Source: RFSX01 sp964495785 (lineage in GTDB: Bacteria > Bacteroidota > Bacteroidia > Chitinophagales > Saprospiraceae). From it: a stretch of DNA of 38,223 bases. A program made the position numbers and the translations under genes. Location: positions 1-38,223 of the forward strand of contig CAZBXL010000035.1 in NCBI GenBank assembly GCA_964495785.1. The letters are read 5' to 3'. The notes beneath the pieces were generated by a model, which saw only the letters and a list, made by a program, of their open reading frames with translations, made no database searches and was not told where the DNA came from. Positions 24,661-33,163 of the stretch are shown here, one piece after another (the stretch's first letter is position 1; each line of letters starts with the position of its first letter).

Positions 24661-26232
24661 TTATTTGACTTTTAATTTACCTGGCCTAACACTTTTATCA
24701 TCCTTTTGTGGTGTAGTTGTAGTGTTGTTATTAGTAGCAGCCTTCTGGCCTTGTATGTTGTTAGTTTTAGTAAACAACTTAAGTAAGTCTCCTTGAGTTA
24801 CCTGATCAGTGAGCAGCATTCCATTGATGATAGATAATTCTTCATAGTCATTACTATTAGCACCTAATTGCTGCAAGGCTTGTTGTAGTGTCCCTGATCG
24901 TGGGATAGTTTTGACATCTATCCTTGTAGGCTGTACATTGATTTTAGATGGATCTGTAAGTTTATCAAAATTGGTCATCGTTCTCTTAAAGTAACTCGAA
25001 TACCTACTGAAATCTTCTACTGCAGATAAGCCATGAAAGATATAAATGAGATTATTATATTGGATGAAGTAACTTATAAGTCTCGTAGTAGTTGCCCCTT
25101 GTGCAGTCTGCCCATTAGCATCAGCTTCTGGTATCTGATCAGAAACCATAGCGATCGCAGGGAAACCATTAACCGTAGTTTTAGCAGACTCTATTACGGT
25201 CAGATTATGCTGTTGGACTGACGCCTGAGCTGCTGCATCTATTGATTGTTCTGAAGATAATGTAAACACCATAAGTGCCTTCCCGTCATCTGGAGCTATC
25301 TGCACTTGAGCCGGCGAGTTATAAAGTTGCCACCCCTGAGGATACGGGAATTGAAATAATAATCCAGGGTGATAAAACATACCATCTTCCGTAAATCCCT
25401 GTCGTGGATCTTCTCCATAGACGATACCATTTATCATCTGTAGGTACTCTTTCCTATTGACTTTAAGTTTAGACTTATCCAAATCTTGCTGAGCAATAGC
25501 TGACAATTCATGTACCGTAGAATATCTGTTACCGGGATCAGGGTGTGTGGATAAGAAGTTAGGTATTGATTGTCCAGACTGCTCTTGTAGTCTCTGTAAT
25601 GTTCTGAAGAAATCTGCCATCTGATGGCTGTCATACCCTACTTCAGTAGAATATTCTACACCTAGCTCATCTGACTGACTCTCTGCATCTCTTCCAAATT
25701 TCAAAAATAGCAAACCTAAACCCTGGCTTGCCTCATTAGCAAACTCTCTAAACTTTTCGCTTGCAATAACACCAGCCATAAATCCGAGCTGGCCTAACAT
25801 CTGCTGCGTTTGTTGCTTAGCAGAGTGCCTTGCTGTTATATGACCTATCTCGTGTCCCAGTACTCCCATGAACTCCGCTTCGTTATTAAAATGTGCCATA
25901 ATACCCCTTGTGAAATAAACATAACCCCCAGGTACTGCAAATGCATTAACAACGGGGCTGTCTAATAATCTAAAGCTGTATGTAAGATCGGGTCTATGCG
26001 AGATCGCTCCCATAGACTTCCCTTTTGTATTTATAAAATTCTGCAATGTCTGATCGTCATATAATCCATACTGTGCAATAATTGAAGGGTCAGCTTGTTG
26101 GCCTAATGCTGCCTCTTGACTCTCTGACATCAACATAAATTCCTTCTTGCCAGTTACTGGATTACGTGCACAAGAAGTGATTAAAATAGTTATAAATAAG
26201 ATTGTAAATACTCTAAATAAGATGCTTCTCAT
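24661..26232 (-). CDS. M48 family zinc metalloprotease lipoprotein with LysM-like C-terminus
   Basis: The 523 residues start with a signal peptide and lipobox LITSC (Cys21). CARNPVTGKKEFMLMS is the usual start of BepA/YfgC-like proteases. The catalytic motif HEIGH is at 127-131 (GVLGHEIGHITARHSAKQ), and the third ligand is in ESQSDELGVEYSTEVGYD. STHPDPGNR follows as in the family. Residues about 450-500 (TIPRSGTLQQALQQLGANSNDYEELSIINGM) resemble a LysM-like peptidoglycan-binding module. It is predicted to be a periplasmic protease, probably in outer-membrane protein quality control like BepA. Divergent from pssA. Confidence 0.92.
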   Translation of the reverse strand: MRSILFRVFTILFITILITSCARNPVTGKKEFMLMSESQEAALGQQADPSIIAQYGLYDDQTLQNFINTKGKSMGAISHRPDLTYSFRLLDSPVVNAFAVPGGYVYFTRGIMAHFNNEAEFMGVLGHEIGHITARHSAKQQTQQMLGQLGFMAGVIASEKFREFANEASQGLGLLFLKFGRDAESQSDELGVEYSTEVGYDSHQMADFFRTLQRLQEQSGQSIPNFLSTHPDPGNRYSTVHELSAIAQQDLDKSKLKVNRKEYLQMINGIVYGEDPRQGFTEDGMFYHPGLLFQFPYPQGWQLYNSPAQVQIAPDDGKALMVFTLSSEQSIDAAAQASVQQHNLTVIESAKTTVNGFPAIAMVSDQIPEADANGQTAQGATTTRLISYFIQYNNLIYIFHGLSAVEDFSRYSSYFKRTMTNFDKLTDPSKINVQPTRIDVKTIPRSGTLQQALQQLGANSNDYEELSIINGMLLTDQVTQGDLLKLFTKTNNIQGQKAATNNNTTTTPQKDDKSVRPGKLKVK

Positions 26233-26377
26233 TATGTGTCTTTTTGTGTGATAATATAGATTTCAATACAATTTGTTCGAAAAAAAGGCTTTGTGTAAGC
26301 TATTTCAAACTTTAGACGATCTTTTTTATTATAGTTATGTTGTAAAGTTATAATTTAATGTTTTAATAAGCTTTAAA

Positions 26378-27061
26378 GTGCATTTCAACTTAAGAACTAA
26401 AATTCCTTCAATACTTACGCTGATGAATCTATGTTGCGGGTTTTCCGCAATACTTATGGATGATCTTAGGATTAGCTCTCTGATGCTTATGCTTGGGATG
26501 TTTTTTGATGTTTTGGATGGTCTTTCAGCAAGATTGCTTAAAGTACAATCAAGACTTGGCGCCGAACTTGACTCATTTGCAGATCTTGTAAGTTTTGGAT
26601 TAGCACCGGCGTACCTTTACACACAATTAGTACCTGGGGATAGATGGTTCTATTATATACCAGCATTTTTTATACTCATCGGTAGTACTATGAGGTTGGC
26701 CATATTTAACCTTAGACCGAGTACTTCGCATTTTCTTGGACTTCCTACACCTGCAAGTGCTTTCTTTATCATAGGTATATTTATAGGTGTAGAATATGAC
26801 AGTCATTTTGTACAATCATTAATTGGTACGCCTTCCATTTATATTCTTATACCGGCCGTACTTATGATTCTTAATTTGAGTAAGATTAGAATGTTCTCCT
26901 TTAAGCAGATGAGCGTCAATGATGGATACAGATTTTTCATTCTAGCATCGTTGGTTACCTTTGTCTTTCTGACAATCTATAACTTTAAATTATCAATGCC
27001 GATTGCTGTGATTTTATATGTTATACTATCGCTAATCCACAGCATTAAAATTCATAAATAA
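26378..27061 (+). CDS. pssA: CDP-diacylglycerol--serine O-phosphatidyltransferase
   Basis: This is a 227-residue integral membrane enzyme with several hydrophobic helices. The CDP-alcohol phosphotransferase signature is complete: Asp44-x2-Asp47-Gly48-x2-Ala51-Arg52-x8-Gly61-x3-Asp65-x3-Asp69 in FFDVLDGLSARLLKVQSRLGAELDSFADL. The start context (PSILTLMNLCCGFSAIL) and SFGLAPAYL match bacterial PssA, which makes phosphatidylserine for phosphatidylethanolamine. The start is GTG at 26378; I see no better ATG. It is followed by the ferredoxin gene after 18 bp, perhaps in one transcript. Confidence 0.92.
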   Translation: MHFNLRTKIPSILTLMNLCCGFSAILMDDLRISSLMLMLGMFFDVLDGLSARLLKVQSRLGAELDSFADLVSFGLAPAYLYTQLVPGDRWFYYIPAFFILIGSTMRLAIFNLRPSTSHFLGLPTPASAFFIIGIFIGVEYDSHFVQSLIGTPSIYILIPAVLMILNLSKIRMFSFKQMSVNDGYRFFILASLVTFVFLTIYNFKLSMPIAVILYVILSLIHSIKIHK

Positions 27062-27079
27062 ACATTAGAATATTTTTAG

Positions 27080-27427
27080 ATGGCTATTATTATTACAGAT
27101 GAGTGTATAAACTGTGGTGCTTGCGAGCCAGAATGTCCAAATACTGCTATATATGAAGGTGGTGTAGAATGGTCTATCAATGATGGAACATCTATCACAG
27201 GGAAGTATATGCTTGAGAACGGAAATGAAGTCGACGCTACGCAGGCTCAAAAGCCAGTAGAAGATGACTACTATTATATAGCTCCAGATAAATGCACAGA
27301 ATGCCAGGGCTTTCATGAAGAACCTCAGTGTGCCGCAGTATGTCCAGTGGATTGTTGTGTTCCTGATGAGAACAGAGTAGAGACTATAGAAGAGTTACTT
27401 GCTAAGAAAGCCAATCTCCACTTATAA
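27080..27427 (+). CDS. Dicluster 4Fe-4S ferredoxin
   Basis: This is a 115-residue soluble ferredoxin. Cluster 1 is bound by Cys9, Cys12, Cys15 and Cys19 (CINCGACEPECP). Cluster 2 is Cys72, Cys75, Cys84 and Cys88 (CTECQGFHEEPQCAAVCP), with the longer C-x2-C-x8-C spacing of the alvin-type ferredoxins. Cys92 and Cys93 follow directly and may be extra ligands. An insertion of about 50 residues (SINDGTSITGKYML and on) lies between clusters. It carries electrons at low potential; the partner is not evident. The upstream pssA gene is 18 bp away. Confidence 0.92.
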   Translation: MAIIITDECINCGACEPECPNTAIYEGGVEWSINDGTSITGKYMLENGNEVDATQAQKPVEDDYYYIAPDKCTECQGFHEEPQCAAVCPVDCCVPDENRVETIEELLAKKANLHL

Positions 27428-27448
27428 ATGTAGATTTCTATTGAGGGC

Positions 27449-27484
27449 AAAAAAAAATCCATTCTTACGAAAGGATTATTTTTC
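27449..27484. terminator. Bidirectional terminator after the ferredoxin gene
   Basis: AATCC (27456-27460) and GGATT (27473-27477) form the outer stem; TTC (27462-27464) and GAA (27469-27471) continue it past a mismatch, with a TTAC loop. On the plus strand ATTTTTC follows; on the minus strand nine T's follow (plus-strand A-run 27449-27457). It can end both the ferredoxin transcript and that of the small gene on the minus strand. Confidence 0.75.
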
Positions 27485-27528
27485 TTTGGGAGTAAATTAA
27501 TACTCTACCGATGGATATTTATGTAAAA

Positions 27529-27642
27529 TTACACTCCTAACCATCCTTCGTACTCCTCGTCATATCGTCTGTGGATTACATTAGATAAGCCCTTAGGCGA
27601 CTTCTTAAAGAGACGGGTGATGAAACTAATAAATTTGTTCAT
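27529..27642 (-). CDS. Probable 37-residue small protein (not a known family)
   Basis: Read on the minus strand, an ATG at 27642 opens a frame to a TAA at 27531-27529. The product is basic at its front (MNKFISFITRLFKKSPKGL) and turns acidic and aromatic at its end (VIHRRYDEEYEGWLGV). The composition is not random, the frame fills an otherwise gene-free gap, and its 3' side runs into the bidirectional terminator at 27449-27484 with a good T-tract on this strand. No Shine-Dalgarno is seen, as is normal in Bacteroidota, and I found no clear TAnnTTTG box upstream. The front could be an amphipathic or membrane-surface helix. I recognise no family, and expression is inferred, not shown. Confidence 0.6.
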   Translation of the reverse strand: MNKFISFITRLFKKSPKGLSNVIHRRYDEEYEGWLGV

Positions 27643-28004
27643 GGGTAAAGGTTTTTATAATTTGCAATACACTTATATAGACGATAGAAAACCTAAAAAG
27701 GTTTGTCTTAATTCAAAACATTAACATTTGTTTTACTAATCTTTTTTGAAAAGACTATCTAAAGTCCTGTGTGTACGACAAAATTAGTCCAAAATTCAAT
27801 CCAAAACACTATATATTATAATTTTTCTTAATATATAAGATGTTAAAAAATACTCTCTTCAGACCTTAGTTCTTTCTTATTTATCACTGAATTACATAAG
27901 TACATCATTAAACAGAAACTAAATCCATTGATTTTATTACGAATTATAAAATTCTGTAATAGGAATTTTTCATATCATTGCGTATATAATTAAAGATCGC
28001 ATCA
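27643..28004. other. Gene-free AT-rich stretch upstream of the rhodanese gene
   Basis: The strand upstream of the small gene carries a weak inverted repeat (AAACCT-AAAA-AGGTTT near 27690). Farther right, ATTACGAATT-ATAA-AATTC-T-GTAAT at 27936-27960 forms a 10-bp stem with one bulged base, 45 bp before the rhodanese start. I see no RNA gene, no repeat array and no reading frame worth calling. Confidence 0.5.
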
Positions 28005-28385
28005 GTGTACAGATATTTATCCTATATTTTCTTGTTCCTTTTCTTACTATCTGCTTGTAAGCAAGATCGAAGTGGTGGAGATATTAATCATGATATTTCT
28101 GTGTCACAGGCATCAAAACTTAATTCTGAGGGATATCTATTTATAGACATGAGGACAAAAGAAGAGATTCAAAGTGATGGTAAGATAGACGGGTCCATAC
28201 ACATAGACTTCAAGGCTGATGATTTTGAGAAGAAGATCGCTCTTCTCCCTAAGGACAAGAAGTATATAGCTTACTGCGCCGGAGGAGGTAGAAGTGCCAA
28301 ATCAATGCCCATATTTAATAAATATAATATTCAAGCTTATAATATGTTAGGTGGTTACGGACAATGGCGTAATTCAAACAATTAG
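28005..28385 (+). CDS. Rhodanese-like domain lipoprotein
   Basis: The GTG at 28005 is the only start that keeps the lipobox LLSAC (Cys18); an in-frame TAA lies at 27987. The 126-residue product carries one rhodanese domain: LNSEGYLFIDMRTKEEIQSDGKIDGSIHIDF, then YIAYCAGGGRSAKSMPIF with the catalytic Cys at about 91 and LGGYGQW at the end. It would be a periplasm-facing sulfur-carrier or sulfurtransferase, or a persulfide binder. A family role cannot be narrowed further from context. Confidence 0.82.
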   Translation: MYRYLSYIFLFLFLLSACKQDRSGGDINHDISVSQASKLNSEGYLFIDMRTKEEIQSDGKIDGSIHIDFKADDFEKKIALLPKDKKYIAYCAGGGRSAKSMPIFNKYNIQAYNMLGGYGQWRNSNN

Positions 28386-28442
28386 ACTTGATAAATATTG
28401 AAGGGAAAAAGTTATTTTAAAAATTAGAAACACATAACAACC

Positions 28443-29180
28443 ATGAAAAAATTATTAATTATTATTTCTATTGTATCGTTAGGCATTTCTGCTCAAGCCC
28501 AGAAAATGGATTTTTGGTTAGATACAGGATTCAAAGTACAATACGGCGGATCTATGCTTTATAATAGTGCAATAGCTGATGACGATAACTTTGATTATAC
28601 CATTACGACGAGTACAAAAGTTGGTGGTAAACTGGGTATCAACTGGAACTACACAGGTATCTCATTTGATGTCATGGTAGGTAAGACGAAAGGATTATTT
28701 CAGAATACTTCAGCAGCAGGTGGACCAGACCAAGAAGTTAGTATGAGTACTGTTGACCTATACGTACTCTTCAGAGACGCGAGACAGAAAGGATATTTTG
28801 AGGTAGGCCCTAAGGTATCATTTGTAGGAGATGTGAGGAACAATGCAGTGGATGCATCTACAGAAAGTATTGTCAATCCAGATTTCTATGAGACTACTCC
28901 ACTGGCTGCAGTTATCGGCTTTGGTACGTACGTGTTAGGTAGTGAAGGAAGATTTAGTGGAATCTTAGGTTTAAGATTTGAATATGGATTCACTAATGTT
29001 GTTACTGATGCAGGATCATCATTAGAGCGATTACCTACAGATAGACAGCCCGTTAACTACATAGGAGACCCTTCAAGTACAAATCCAATCTTTGCAGGTC
29101 TTGTATTTGAATTAAACTGGGGAATAGGAGGTGTCGGACAAGCACGCTGTGGCGAAAAATCGAAATTTATTTTCTTCTAA
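28443..29180 (+). CDS. Small outer-membrane beta-barrel protein
   Basis: This is a 245-residue protein with signal peptide MKKLLIIISIVSLGISAQAQ. The mature part has alternating aromatic/hydrophobic strands (FDYTITTSTKVGGKLGINWNY, TGISFDVMVGKTKGLF, GYFEVGPKVSFVGDV, GILGLRFEYGF, FAGLVFELNWGIG), consistent with a porin-like or OmpW/OmpA-barrel-like fold of about eight strands. I do not recognise a specific family. A strong terminator follows at 29203-29236. Confidence 0.75.
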   Translation: MKKLLIIISIVSLGISAQAQKMDFWLDTGFKVQYGGSMLYNSAIADDDNFDYTITTSTKVGGKLGINWNYTGISFDVMVGKTKGLFQNTSAAGGPDQEVSMSTVDLYVLFRDARQKGYFEVGPKVSFVGDVRNNAVDASTESIVNPDFYETTPLAAVIGFGTYVLGSEGRFSGILGLRFEYGFTNVVTDAGSSLERLPTDRQPVNYIGDPSSTNPIFAGLVFELNWGIGGVGQARCGEKSKFIFF

Positions 29181-29202
29181 TAGAAGAACAAAAAAAAATA
29201 CT

Positions 29203-29236
29203 AAGCGTCTCCAAATTTTTGGATGACGCTTTTTTT
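29203..29236 (+). terminator. Rho-independent terminator after the barrel gene
   Basis: AAGCGTC TCCAAA, a 2-nt loop, then TTTGGA T GACGCTT (one extra T bulge) is followed by a T-run. The stem is about 13 bp and GC-containing, 22 bp past the stop. It directly precedes the triplicated hairpin element. Confidence 0.88.
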
Positions 29237-29251
29237 ATATAAAAAACACAT

Positions 29252-29691
29252 AAAAAAAGCGCTTTACTACTTTAAGTAAAACGCTTTTTAAAAATACCTT
29301 TAATAACACCCTTTGATATATAGACAGTTTTTTAAACCTCTACCCCTATGGGGCCTATTATATTTTTTATTATTATGTTTTTATTAACATCATATTCTAC
29401 CCCCTCCACTAACTCACACTTGTGTACGGACACAAAAAAAGCGCTTTACTACTTTAAGTAAAACGCTTTTTAAAATACCTTTAATAACACCCTTTGATAT
29501 ATAGACAGTTTTTTAAACCTCTACCCCTATGGGGCCTATTATATTTTTTATTATTATGTTTTTATTAACATCATATTCTACCCCCTCCACTAACTCACAC
29601 TTGTGTACGGACACAAAAAAAGCGCTTTACTACTTTAAGTAAAACGCTTTTTAAAATACCTTTAATAACACCCTTTGATATATAGACAGTT
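29252..29691. repeat. 181-182-bp tandem repeat, about 2.4 copies, each beginning with a terminator-like hairpin
   Basis: Copy 1 is 29252-29433 (182 bp), copy 2 is 29434-29614 (181 bp), and copy 3 begins at 29615 and diverges after about 29691. By eye copies 1 and 2 differ only by one A in an A-run near 29292. Each starts with AAAAAGCG, then TTTACT, a loop, AGTAAA and CGCTTTTT, a 14-bp stem with one mismatch and T- and A-tracts on both sides, so it can terminate on either strand. The remainder of each unit is AT-rich with a CCCCTATGGGG palindrome and no reading frame. The 258 bp after 29691 up to the next gene hold nothing recognisable. Confidence 0.9.
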
Positions 29692-29949
29692 CTCCAAGCC
29701 CTTACCCCTATTCGATTAGGTAAAAAATTAGATATAATTAGTCTTTATATTTAATGGATAATTCTGAAAAGATAGATTATTGAAAATAAGATATTCACTA
29801 TCATTTAGTTACACATATAACTACCTTATATTTAATAAAAGAATAGGAATAATATTTATTTCAGCAGAATGTCATAAAACTGAATTAGAAATGGCTTATC
29901 TGTACTATCCTAATAAATCTTATCGATCGAATAGCGTCGTGGGTAAATC

Positions 29950-30906
29950 TTATTGGCTAACAAATTTTAAAATCTTCCCTGAGTTTCCTTTGCCTTCAGT
30001 AGATATATACAAGTTATTATTCTCATCAAAGGTGATACCTTCTGGTTGAGGCATTACTTTAGAGTAGAGCATAGCTATATCCTTAAGATTGCCACTCTTA
30101 TCAAATATGGTCAGAATACTGCCTCGAGCTGAGATTATGTAAATATCCTTTGTCTCAGGATGTATCGCCAATCCTGAAGGAGAGAACTCTTCAACCCTAT
30201 TCTTTATTTTGTCTTTAGTATAATCATATCCGAGTATTAAGTTATTCTTTGCATAACTTTCAAGATCTTTTATACTTATCATTAGATATGGATTCTCATC
30301 AAGTTTATTATTAGAAAGTGAGAATTTATAGATAGCTTTCTTATCCTGATCATTTCCTTTATCAATAAAGGGCCTTCCTTTACAAGCCAATAGTAAAGCA
30401 TTATCTGAGGGAAGGTAAGCCATACCTTCGACGTTATTTTTTTTAGAGAGTTCTGTATTAATTTTTTCAGCTTTTTCGGCTTTGGGATTTTTGACATATA
30501 GGTGACCTGAACTTCTGGCAACAATTACATCGGCCCCTACATACTCAATAGATTCATAGTCCCCATCTCCATGAAATTTGACCTTTTCTATTATACTTCC
30601 ATCATTGATATCCAATACGTAGTAATATCCTTTTTCGTCTCCCACAGTGAGTAAGGTGTTATTATCATAATTGTATGAGAGAGCTGATGTTTCTCTGAGC
30701 TCACGATCTAAAACCAATGTTAGATCAGGATGTGCAAAGTTATAATTCAGTTTGTCAGAGTTACCAAATAAATCTACATTAGGATCTTGTGGATTTTGAT
30801 TTTCGATTTCAGTTAGAAAGTTCTTTGCGCCATCAAGTTTACAACCATTAGATATGAGAGAGAGCCCAACTAATGTTAGAAATAATGTACTATATCCGTA
30901 GATCAT
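29950..30906 (-). CDS. SdiA-regulated family (YjiK-like) propeller lipoprotein
   Basis: The 318 residues begin with a signal peptide and lipobox ending at Cys22 (SLISNGC). The body fits the SdiA-regulated (PF06977) propeller: LRETSALSYNYDNNTLLTVGDEKGYYYVLD, IEKVKFHGDGDYESIEYVGADVIVARSSGHLY, NNVEGMAYLPSDNALLLACKG, FSPSGLAIHPETKDIYIISARGSILTIFD, then QPEGITFDENNNLYISTEGKG. Such proteins are thought to bind at the cell surface or in the periplasm; function is unproven. It runs toward the repeat region and away from comEC. Confidence 0.85.
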   Translation of the reverse strand: MIYGYSTLFLTLVGLSLISNGCKLDGAKNFLTEIENQNPQDPNVDLFGNSDKLNYNFAHPDLTLVLDRELRETSALSYNYDNNTLLTVGDEKGYYYVLDINDGSIIEKVKFHGDGDYESIEYVGADVIVARSSGHLYVKNPKAEKAEKINTELSKKNNVEGMAYLPSDNALLLACKGRPFIDKGNDQDKKAIYKFSLSNNKLDENPYLMISIKDLESYAKNNLILGYDYTKDKIKNRVEEFSPSGLAIHPETKDIYIISARGSILTIFDKSGNLKDIAMLYSKVMPQPEGITFDENNNLYISTEGKGNSGKILKFVSQ

Positions 30907-31115
30907 AAATTTTACTTATTTAAAAAAATTAGAACTTATCGATTTCTGAATCAAAATTGAAATCATCAAATAGAATCTCCAATAACTATTTAATACAAAT
31001 GGCCTGATTATATATATCCAAAGAAACAAACAAACGTTAAATCATAAAATAAATTAACGCAAAACTAATTCCTTTAGATATATTTAACTGAGCGACCCAT
31101 AATGAACAAAACTAT

Positions 31116-33161
31116 ATGCCGTTAGCTAAGCTATCCGTCATGATTTGTTTGGGTATTGCCATTGCTGATATGCTTAGCATCTCTGTATCTGACCTTATCC
31201 TCTTATGCTCTATATCAGCTATCTTATTACTATCAGGGATATACTATCACTTCAGAAATAGAACAGTCTCCTCTATTCTAATGTTCGTCACTACATTTTG
31301 CATAGGCATTCTTGTGCACACTGCACATGCTAAAGAATTCAACTATAATCATTATTCAAAAAAAGAAAACAACAAGGTACTTTTCGTTGAAATCAAATCA
31401 AAAAAACTAAACAAGAAGAATATACAGTGTACTACCCGCGTACTTTATTCGGGTAATACTCTTGATAGTCTTTCTAAGTGTGATGGTCATCTTCTTGTGT
31501 ATTTCCCAATAGAAGATGCATATAGAATTAAAGAAGGTATTAGAATCATTCTTCCCAATAATGCTTACAAAATATTTGAAAATCCAAATCCCCTAACGTT
31601 TGACTATAAGGAGTTTTTATCAAGAAAGAAAATCTATCAGCAAGCTTACGCTTATTCAGATCAATACACCATAGTCTCCCAATCTAACCTAAATGTCTTC
31701 AAGAGAATTGCTTATAAATCTAAAAACCACATTCAAAATCTTCTAAATGAATATGTCACTGACAATCAAAATAAAGCCATTGCTCAAGCTATGCTATTAG
31801 GAGATAGATCATTAGTTGATGACGATCTGAATGCAGCTTACAGTGATACAGGAGCTATACACATATTGGCCGTATCAGGATTACATGTAGGTATTGTAGG
31901 GCTCATTATCTTATTCTTACTCAAGCCATTCAAGGGATTTCGTTATTCAAATAATATCACTTTTCTTATTGCCCTCTTGGCTATTTGGTTATATGTTTTT
32001 ATGACTGGTTCAGGGCCTCCGTCCATCAGGGCAGCAGCAATGTATTCTGCATTTCTTGCAGCACCCATAGTAGGAAAATATCTCAACCCTTATAATACGA
32101 TAGGTACCGCAGCTACTGCGATATTATTGTATAATCCTAATCAGTTATTTACTGTTAGTTTTCAGTTTTCCTTTATCGCAGTCTTGAGTATAATTTTCTT
32201 TTTTCCCCTGTTAGACAAAATGTTATTATCAGAAAATAAAATCATAAGAAAACTATACCAGCTCGTTATCTTATCTGTATCAGCACAGCTTCTGCTGACT
32301 CCATTATCGATATACTATTTCCACAAATTTCCTTTACTGTTTTTTATTAGTGGGATGGTAGCAGTTCCTATGGCATTTGTAATACTTATGATAAGTATCG
32401 TCATGACAATCTCATCTTGTATACCTTTCATTTCTGATGTCGTCACACCCTTGATTGCTGAGCTATTGAATTTGGCGCTTTATTTTCTCAATTTCTCTAT
32501 TCATTGGATCAATGAATTTCCTTACACTATTATCGACAACATATGGATAGATAAAAATGGACTATTGTTATCCTATTCTGCACTTTTATTTTTAGTCATA
32601 GGATTGAAAATTAAAAAGGCCAAGCTTGTATATCTGTTCTTCGGAATACTCATCTTCCTTGGATTAATACATCGCCATCACAAGATTAAAATATGGGAGG
32701 AGGCGTCCATTAATGTATACCACATATACAAGAATAATATTGTCGAATATATAAGCAATGGATACCGTAGTTACTTATGTCACAATATAGAAAAGGAAAG
32801 CACTGAAAGATGGAATTGCAGAAATTATAGAACAAAAAATATGGTCGTTGATACCATGTCCATAGATAAAAGAAATAACATAGAAATGAAATATGGTCTG
32901 TATAATATAAAGGACAAACTTATTATCGTTGATCCAAGTTCTGAACTTAAAAAATATAGGGTAAGAGACTCTATAGAGTTATACATTATTACGAACGACA
33001 ATTATGAGTTACATAAAACTTTAATCTCGAAAAATAACATCAAGCAAATTGTCATAGATGGGAATGTCATAAAAAATAAATACAGATTTAAAAAAATCGC
33101 AGAAGAGAAAAACATATTATTTCATGACACAGCTGATGGAGCGTATCTCTATAAATTATAA
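31116..33161 (+). CDS. comEC: ComEC/Rec2 family DNA-uptake channel protein, without metallo-beta-lactamase tail
   Basis: This is a 681-residue polytopic membrane protein. The N-terminus has two membrane helices and a DUF4131-like soluble part; the competence domain is seen at AMLLGDRSLVDDDLNAAYSDTGAIHILAVSGLHVGIVGL (about 228-265) and TGSGPPSIRAAAMYSAFL. About ten hydrophobic segments follow, to about residue 515. The C-terminal 150 residues lack the HxHxDH metallo-beta-lactamase motif of Bacillus ComEC and look unrelated, which is usual in Bacteroidota. It forms the inner-membrane pore for single-stranded DNA in natural transformation. The helix-hairpin-helix gene begins 2 bp after its stop, so they are co-translated partners. 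An ATG at 31102 is out of frame. Confidence 0.92.
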   Translation: MPLAKLSVMICLGIAIADMLSISVSDLILLCSISAILLLSGIYYHFRNRTVSSILMFVTTFCIGILVHTAHAKEFNYNHYSKKENNKVLFVEIKSKKLNKKNIQCTTRVLYSGNTLDSLSKCDGHLLVYFPIEDAYRIKEGIRIILPNNAYKIFENPNPLTFDYKEFLSRKKIYQQAYAYSDQYTIVSQSNLNVFKRIAYKSKNHIQNLLNEYVTDNQNKAIAQAMLLGDRSLVDDDLNAAYSDTGAIHILAVSGLHVGIVGLIILFLLKPFKGFRYSNNITFLIALLAIWLYVFMTGSGPPSIRAAAMYSAFLAAPIVGKYLNPYNTIGTAATAILLYNPNQLFTVSFQFSFIAVLSIIFFFPLLDKMLLSENKIIRKLYQLVILSVSAQLLLTPLSIYYFHKFPLLFFISGMVAVPMAFVILMISIVMTISSCIPFISDVVTPLIAELLNLALYFLNFSIHWINEFPYTIIDNIWIDKNGLLLSYSALLFLVIGLKIKKAKLVYLFFGILIFLGLIHRHHKIKIWEEASINVYHIYKNNIVEYISNGYRSYLCHNIEKESTERWNCRNYRTKNMVVDTMSIDKRNNIEMKYGLYNIKDKLIIVDPSSELKKYRVRDSIELYIITNDNYELHKTLISKNNIKQIVIDGNVIKNKYRFKKIAEEKNILFHDTADGAYLYKL

Positions 33162-33163
33162 AA

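Noticed and set aside
29252..29691. 181-bp repeat as a CRISPR array
   Set aside because: The whole unit repeats without unique spacers and is far too long for a CRISPR repeat; no cas genes are present.
29780..30049. Plus-strand frame starting at TTG
   Set aside because: It overlaps the 3' end of the SdiA-regulated lipoprotein gene on the minus strand and has no protein-like pattern in its unique part.
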